DNA from: Dermacentor variabilis
Taxonomy: Eukaryota > Arthropoda > Arachnida > Ixodida > Ixodidae
Direction: 5' to 3'
DNA: 64,000 nucleotides
Assembly: GCF_050947875.1 (NCBI RefSeq)
Contig: NC_134569.1
Location: forward strand, 40,829,777-40,893,776
The notes below the pieces were generated by a model. That model ran no database searches. It was not told the origin of the DNA and was given only the letters and a program-made list of their open reading frames with translations. Made by a program: the position numbers and the translations under genes. Below are positions 59,341 to 64,000 of this stretch, piece after piece. How positions within the stretch are numbered: the first letter of the stretch is position 1; each line of letters starts with the position of its first letter.

Positions 59341-62300
59341 ATGGATTTGAAGTCGTTGCGCAAACCGAAATTGTTGGAGCTTGCAAGAGAGTTGGGTCTG
59401 GATGTCTCAGACAAACTAAGAAAACCTGAACTGCTAAAGGCTATTCTTGAGTTAGAGGCTGAGGATGACGAGCTGTCGGAATGCCTTGAGACTATTGAGG
59501 AGAGGTCAAAAAGACAGGAGCGCGAACTTAAAGAGCAAAAAGAGAAACATGAGCGCGAACTTAAAGAGCAAAAAGAGAAATATGAGCGCGAACTTAAAGA
59601 GCAAAAAGAGAAACAGGAGCGCGAACTTAAAGAGCAGAAAGAAAAAGAAGAGCGCGAACACGCTTTGGAAATGAAGCGTCTCGAGATAGAGATGGAACGC
59701 GCTCGTAATGGAAGTCAGGCACACGGTGCAGGAGAACGCGTATTGTTCAAAATGACTGACCTAATGCGGCCGTTTAAGCTTGGAGAGGACATTGGTTTGT
59801 TCCTGGTTAACTTTGAGCGAACGTGCGAGAAGCAGGGGTTCTCTCGGGAAACGTGGCCACAGCGCTTGCTCACTTTGTTACCCGGCGAGGCGGCCGACGT
59901 AGTCGCTCGCTTGGATAGAGAGGAAGCAGAGGATTTCGACAAAGTAAAATCGAGTCTGCTAAAAAAGTACCGGCTGTCTGCGGAAGCGTTCCGTCGGAAG
60001 TTTCGGGAAAATGAGAAAGGCAGAAGTGAGTCATATACAGAGTTTGCGTATAGGCTTATGTCGAACATGCAGGAGTGGCTCAAAGAAGAGAAAGCGTTTG
60101 GTGACCACGATAAAGTTCTGCAGTGCTTCGGGCTAGAACAGTTTTATAGTCGGTTACCTGAGAACGTGCGATACTGGGTCTTGGATAGGCCAGACGTGAG
60201 TACGGTGGCTAGAGCCGCTGAGCTAGCCGAGGAGTTTGTGACGCGTCGAGCTCGCGGAGCTAAGGACGGTCAAAAGGGTGAATTTGGCTCGAAGTTTGAG
60301 AGGCCGAAGTTCACGCCCATGAGATTAAAGGGGGACACGCGTAGTGCGGATGCGAGCGAAAGCAGTCCGACCAAACGTAAAGAGACGGCGGCAGCCAAAC
60401 GCAGAAAGCGGTTCGAGATGAGGCGAGCGCGCTTGTGTTATACGTGCCAGAAGCCGGGTCACTTTTCGGCGCAGTGTCCGGAAACAACACCAAAAGTTGT
60501 TTTTTTTTCAATAGGCAGCACTGACGAGAACATGAAGCTTCTCGAGCCTTACATGCGAGACCTCCTCGTGAACGGGAAAGAGTGCCGAGTGCTTCGCGAT
60601 TCCGCAGCTACGATGGATGTAGTTCACCCGTCTTATGTAGAACCCCATATGTTCACGGGCGAGTGCGCGTGGATCAAGCAAGCCGTGGAAGCTCATAGCG
60701 TGTGTCTGCCAGTAGCAAAAGTGCTTATTGAAGGACCTTTCGGAGCGCTTGAGACAGAGGCGGCAGTGTCATCTATGCTGCCACCCCAGTACCCGTACCT
60801 ATTTTCAAACAGGTCCGATCACCTCCTGCGCGAGAAGGGGCTTTTGTTTGGTGAAGCTAGTGTTCAGGCCTTAACCAGATCGAAGGTTCGGGAGCTCGCT
60901 GCAAAGGCGGTAGTTGCGGGGCCGACGTTATCAAACAACGAAAAAGGGTCAGAGGCGCAGCAAGCTGATATTCAGAGCACGCCCGAACAGAATAAAATTG
61001 AGTCTGTAGCGTTGAAGGCGCCAGATACTGGAGAGGAAAATCCCGACGCGGGAAAGTTAGAAGAGCTATCTACTGATTTGCTCATCGCGCCTACGTCAGA
61101 CGGACTTGATAGGTTGCTAAAAGTCAGCCGGACGGCTTTGATAGCCGAGCAAAAAAAGGATGGCAGCCTGGAAAACGTGCGCTGCAATGTCAAAGAAGGT
61201 ATCGCCAGGAAAACTGCGCGTTTTGTGGAAAGAGGTGGAGTCCTGTACCGGAAGTATCTAGACCGCCGAGGAGTGGAGTACGATCAGCTGGTCGTGCCTC
61301 AATGCTATCGTCAGGATCTGTTGCGCTTGTCACATGGGGGTTCGTGGTCCGGACACCTAGGAGTTAAGAAAACTAAGGACCGTCTCTTGCAAGAGTACTA
61401 TTGGCCAGGGTGTTTTCGGGACGCAGACCATTTCGTGAGGACATGTGACACTTGTCAGCGGGTGGGCAAACCAGGGGACAAATCGAGGGCGCCGTTGAAA
61501 TTGGTACCTATCATTACGGAGCCTTTTAGACGGCTCGTTATTGATACAGTGGGACCTCTGCCGGTAACAGCCACGGGGTACAGACACATTTTGACTGTGA
61601 TCTGCCCAGCGACAAAGTTCCCTGAAGCAGTGCCGCTTAAAGAACTCAGCTCAGTTGAGATAGTTAATGCACTACTGTCCATATTTGCGCGAGTTGGTTT
61701 TCCTGCAGAAATTCAATCAGATCAGGGCACAGTGTTTACTAGCGCTTTGACGACAACTTTTCTCGAAAGGTGTGGGGTAAAGCTGCTACACAGCTCAGTG
61801 TACCACCCACAGTCGAATTCCGTTGAGAAGCTCCACTCCGTCATGAAGCGCGTGTTGAGAGCCTTGTGTTTTGAACATCAAACTGACTGGGAGCTGTGTC
61901 TGCCTGGGGTGATGTTTGCTTTAAGGACCGCGCCGCATGCGGCTACGGGGTTTTCGCCAGCTGAACTGGTGTACGGTCGCTCGCTTCGATCTCCGCTTCG
62001 CATGCTTCGAGAATCATGGGAAGGTAGGGGCGACGACCCAGTCGTGGTGGAGTACGTGCTTAAGCTCCTCGAACGCTTAAGAAGGGCACAGGAGTTGTCA
62101 GGTGAAGCAATGACAAAGGCCCAGCAGAGGGCCAAGGTTTATTATGATCGGACAGCCAGGGCCCGTCGTTTTGAGGTTGGCGATGAGGTCATGATATTGC
62201 GCACATCGCTAAACAACAAACTAGACGTGCAGTGGGAGGGCCCAGCGCGAATTGTTCAGAAACTGTCGGACGTTAACTACGTGGTAAGTCTGCCAGGAAA

Positions 62301-63861
62301 GCGGAAAGCACAGCAAGTTTACCACTGTAATCTGCTCAAACCTTATAGACAAAGGGAAGCAGTGGTGTGCATGATGGTAAACGTTCCTGAAGAGCTTCCG
62401 GTCGAGCTTCCGGGACTAGGCTCAGTGACGAACAGGGAAGACACCGGTCAAGTCATTAGTGACCTTATCAGTAAAGCACCGCTGTCGCCTGAGCAGAAAA
62501 CCGAACTACACCAGCTATTACAAGAGTTTCAAGGTCTGTTCTCTGAGAGGCCTGGTAGGACTTCTGTACTTACTCATGATATAGAACTTACCTCCACAGA
62601 GCCAGTACGATCCAAGGCGTATCGGGTGTCACCCCGCCAGAGCGATATTATGGAGGCTGAGGTAAAGAAAATGCTACAGCTCGGTGTTATTGAGGCAGGT
62701 GAGAGTGATTATACCTCCCCTTTGATTTTAGTTGAGGTACCGGGCAAGGAACCTCGTCCTTGCGTCGACTACCGCAGGCTTAATTCCATCACTAAGGATC
62801 AAATTTATCCGATCCCTAACATCGAGGAGCGCCTTGAGAAAGTTAGTAGCGCTCAGTTTATTTCCACCCTAGATCTTGTCAGGGGTTATTGGCAGGTTCC
62901 ACTTACAGAAGAGGCTAGTAGGTATGCGGCGTTCATTTCACCAATGGGAACATTCCGTCCTAAAGTGTTGAGTTTTGGTTTGAAGAACGCGCCATACTGT
63001 TTTTCAAGTCTCATGGATAAAGTGTTGCGGGGACAGCAAGAATTCGCTTTACCGTATCTAGACGACGTAGCGATATTCTCCGCATCCTGGTCTGATCATA
63101 TGACACACTTGCGGGCAGTGCTAACCCGCCTGCGCGAAGCAGGCTTGACAGTAAAGGCTCCTAAGTGCCAGATAGCACAGGCCGAGGTTGTCTACCTCGG
63201 TCACGTGATTGGTCAGGGTCGTCGCCGCCCCTCTGAAATAAAAGTGGCCGCTGTGCGAGACTTTCCGCAACCGCGCACAAAGACCGATATTCGGTCGTTC
63301 TTAGGTGTCGCCGGCTACTATCAGAGGTACATCCCTAGGTACTCTGATATCGCGGCTCCCCTGACGGATGCTCTAAGAAAGACAGAGCCTCAAACAGTCG
63401 TCTGGGACGAGACCAAGGAAAGAGCTTTTAGCGCCCTAAAGAGTGCCCTAACAAGCCAGCCTGTGCTACGATCGCCAGACTATACAAAAGGGTTCATTGT
63501 TCAGTGCGATGCTAGTGAGCGAGGCATGGGCGTTGTACTGTGCCAACGGGAAAATGGAGAAGTAGAACACCCCGTCCTGTATGCTAGTCGTAAGCTGACC
63601 AGTCGTGAGCAGGCGTATAGCGCCACCGAGAAAGAGTGTGCATGTCTCGTGTGGGCCGTTCAGAAATTGTCATGCTATCTAGCCGGCTCGAGGTTTATCA
63701 TTGAGACAGATCACTGCCCTCTCCAATGGCTGCAGACCATCTCTCCCAAAAATGGCCGCCTCCTGCGCTGGAGCCTCGCTTTACAACAATATTCCTTTGA
63801 GGTGCGTTACAAAAAGGGGAGTCTCAACGGTAACGCCGATGGCTTAAGTCGAAGCCCCTAA
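59341..63861 (+). CDS. Gag-Pol polyprotein of Gmr1-like LTR retrotransposon (copy 2)
   Basis: A 1,506-codon intact frame. Residues: SAP-like motif 3-35; coiled coil about 45-115 with four near-identical 11-residue ERELKEQKEK units; SCAN-like capsid segment about 201-300 (WLKEEK at 246, LEQFYSRLPENVRYWV at 265-280); CCHC knuckle C366, C369, H374, C379; protease D420 in RDSAATMD; integrase zinc module H665, H672, C702, C705 and core D735, D794, E829; GPY/F-like module about 960-975; reverse transcriptase D1178 and YLDD D1241/D1242; RNase H D1390, E1430, D1457. The polyprotein would form particles, copy the RNA and integrate the cDNA. No envelope follows. The start matches copy 1. The unusual feature is integrase upstream of RT. 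Confidence 0.95.
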   Translation: MDLKSLRKPKLLELARELGLDVSDKLRKPELLKAILELEAEDDELSECLETIEERSKRQERELKEQKEKHERELKEQKEKYERELKEQKEKQERELKEQKEKEEREHALEMKRLEIEMERARNGSQAHGAGERVLFKMTDLMRPFKLGEDIGLFLVNFERTCEKQGFSRETWPQRLLTLLPGEAADVVARLDREEAEDFDKVKSSLLKKYRLSAEAFRRKFRENEKGRSESYTEFAYRLMSNMQEWLKEEKAFGDHDKVLQCFGLEQFYSRLPENVRYWVLDRPDVSTVARAAELAEEFVTRRARGAKDGQKGEFGSKFERPKFTPMRLKGDTRSADASESSPTKRKETAAAKRRKRFEMRRARLCYTCQKPGHFSAQCPETTPKVVFFSIGSTDENMKLLEPYMRDLLVNGKECRVLRDSAATMDVVHPSYVEPHMFTGECAWIKQAVEAHSVCLPVAKVLIEGPFGALETEAAVSSMLPPQYPYLFSNRSDHLLREKGLLFGEASVQALTRSKVRELAAKAVVAGPTLSNNEKGSEAQQADIQSTPEQNKIESVALKAPDTGEENPDAGKLEELSTDLLIAPTSDGLDRLLKVSRTALIAEQKKDGSLENVRCNVKEGIARKTARFVERGGVLYRKYLDRRGVEYDQLVVPQCYRQDLLRLSHGGSWSGHLGVKKTKDRLLQEYYWPGCFRDADHFVRTCDTCQRVGKPGDKSRAPLKLVPIITEPFRRLVIDTVGPLPVTATGYRHILTVICPATKFPEAVPLKELSSVEIVNALLSIFARVGFPAEIQSDQGTVFTSALTTTFLERCGVKLLHSSVYHPQSNSVEKLHSVMKRVLRALCFEHQTDWELCLPGVMFALRTAPHAATGFSPAELVYGRSLRSPLRMLRESWEGRGDDPVVVEYVLKLLERLRRAQELSGEAMTKAQQRAKVYYDRTARARRFEVGDEVMILRTSLNNKLDVQWEGPARIVQKLSDVNYVVSLPGKRKAQQVYHCNLLKPYRQREAVVCMMVNVPEELPVELPGLGSVTNREDTGQVISDLISKAPLSPEQKTELHQLLQEFQGLFSERPGRTSVLTHDIELTSTEPVRSKAYRVSPRQSDIMEAEVKKMLQLGVIEAGESDYTSPLILVEVPGKEPRPCVDYRRLNSITKDQIYPIPNIEERLEKVSSAQFISTLDLVRGYWQVPLTEEASRYAAFISPMGTFRPKVLSFGLKNAPYCFSSLMDKVLRGQQEFALPYLDDVAIFSASWSDHMTHLRAVLTRLREAGLTVKAPKCQIAQAEVVYLGHVIGQGRRRPSEIKVAAVRDFPQPRTKTDIRSFLGVAGYYQRYIPRYSDIAAPLTDALRKTEPQTVVWDETKERAFSALKSALTSQPVLRSPDYTKGFIVQCDASERGMGVVLCQRENGEVEHPVLYASRKLTSREQAYSATEKECACLVWAVQKLSCYLAGSRFIIETDHCPLQWLQTISPKNGRLLRWSLALQQYSFEVRYKKGSLNGNADGLSRSP

Positions 63862-64000
63862 CGTAGGAATCAGCCTCAAAATTGTTTGTTACTGATGTTT
63901 TTCTTCCTGAGGCAGGATTTTTTTTAACATATTGCTTTTGTTTAGTGTTTCAAAGTGATGATATGCTTTCTAGTGCAATTTTTCAATTTGTGGACGCGTT
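63862..64000 (+). other. Start of 3' untranslated segment of copy 2
   Basis: Matches, inverted, the first part of 42020-42505 in copy 1. Confidence 0.85.

Larger units (their letters stand above)
58205..64000 (+). mobile_element. Gmr1-like Ty3/gypsy LTR retrotransposon, copy 2 (runs off the window)
   Basis: 5' LTR (58205-59025), 315-nt leader, intact gag-pol (59341-63861) and the first 139 nt of the 3' untranslated segment. The 3' LTR lies beyond the window. Opposite in orientation to copy 1, 10.1 kb away. Its LTR is 821 bp against 781 bp and visibly diverged from that of copy 1, while the coding region is nearly identical, so the copies come from closely related but distinct source elements. 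Confidence 0.93.

Overview
The window is repeat-rich, non-coding animal DNA, most likely from a hard tick (Ixodida). Three things point to a eukaryote: long (AT)n, (CT)n, (AAT)n, (ATTA)n and (CAAT)n microsatellites, tRNA-derived SINEs and several LINE clades. The tick assignment is an inference from recalled repeat types (a Ruka-like SINE, RTE, I and CR1/L2-like LINE fragments); no search was run. I found no complete host gene. Most open reading frames of 60-200 codons are shadows, SINE translations or low-complexity frames.

Layout. 0.5-1.3 kb: a 740-bp TIR element between TTAA sites. 4.2-6.2 kb: a GC- and pyrimidine-rich island. 7.1 kb: a SINE. 8.7-10.1 kb: a decayed RTE-type LINE (minus) ending at a perfect hairpin. 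10.1-12.2 kb: a dispersed repeat, another hairpin and SINE pieces. 14.0-16.8 kb: a decayed I-clade LINE with RNase H and an (AAT)33 tail. 18.8-20.7 kb: two inverted copies of a non-autonomous repeat, one split by a solo LTR. 21.5-21.9 kb: the 3' end of another LINE. 22-41 kb: mostly unique or unrecognised DNA with hairpins, microsatellites, short SINE/LINE pieces and further GC-rich islands.

The most informative part is 41-64 kb. Two copies of one Ty3/gypsy-type LTR retrotransposon lie in opposite orientations: 41239-48107 (minus, complete, 781-bp LTRs that differ at one visible site, CTGT target duplication) and 58205 to beyond the window end (plus). Each has one uninterrupted gag-pol frame of about 1,500 codons. 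The domain order is SAP-like, coiled coil, SCAN-like capsid, CCHC knuckle, protease, integrase, reverse transcriptase, RNase H. Integrase before reverse transcriptase is the Ty1/copia order, but the domains are Ty3/gypsy-like; this is the hallmark of Gmr1-like elements.

Between them are a 3.07-kb Tc1/mariner-type element with TIRs of about 340 bp (48284-51355), which itself carries a perfect 73-bp-arm hairpin and a SINE, two head-to-head CR1/L2-like LINE fragments (one split by a SINE whose removal restores the frame), a tRNA-like SINE and one short exon-like frame (57902-58204). Several nestings show relative age: the LINE at 53.6 kb and the mariner element are older than their SINEs, and the repeat at 18.8 kb is older than its solo LTR. 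The intact gag-pol elements look youngest.
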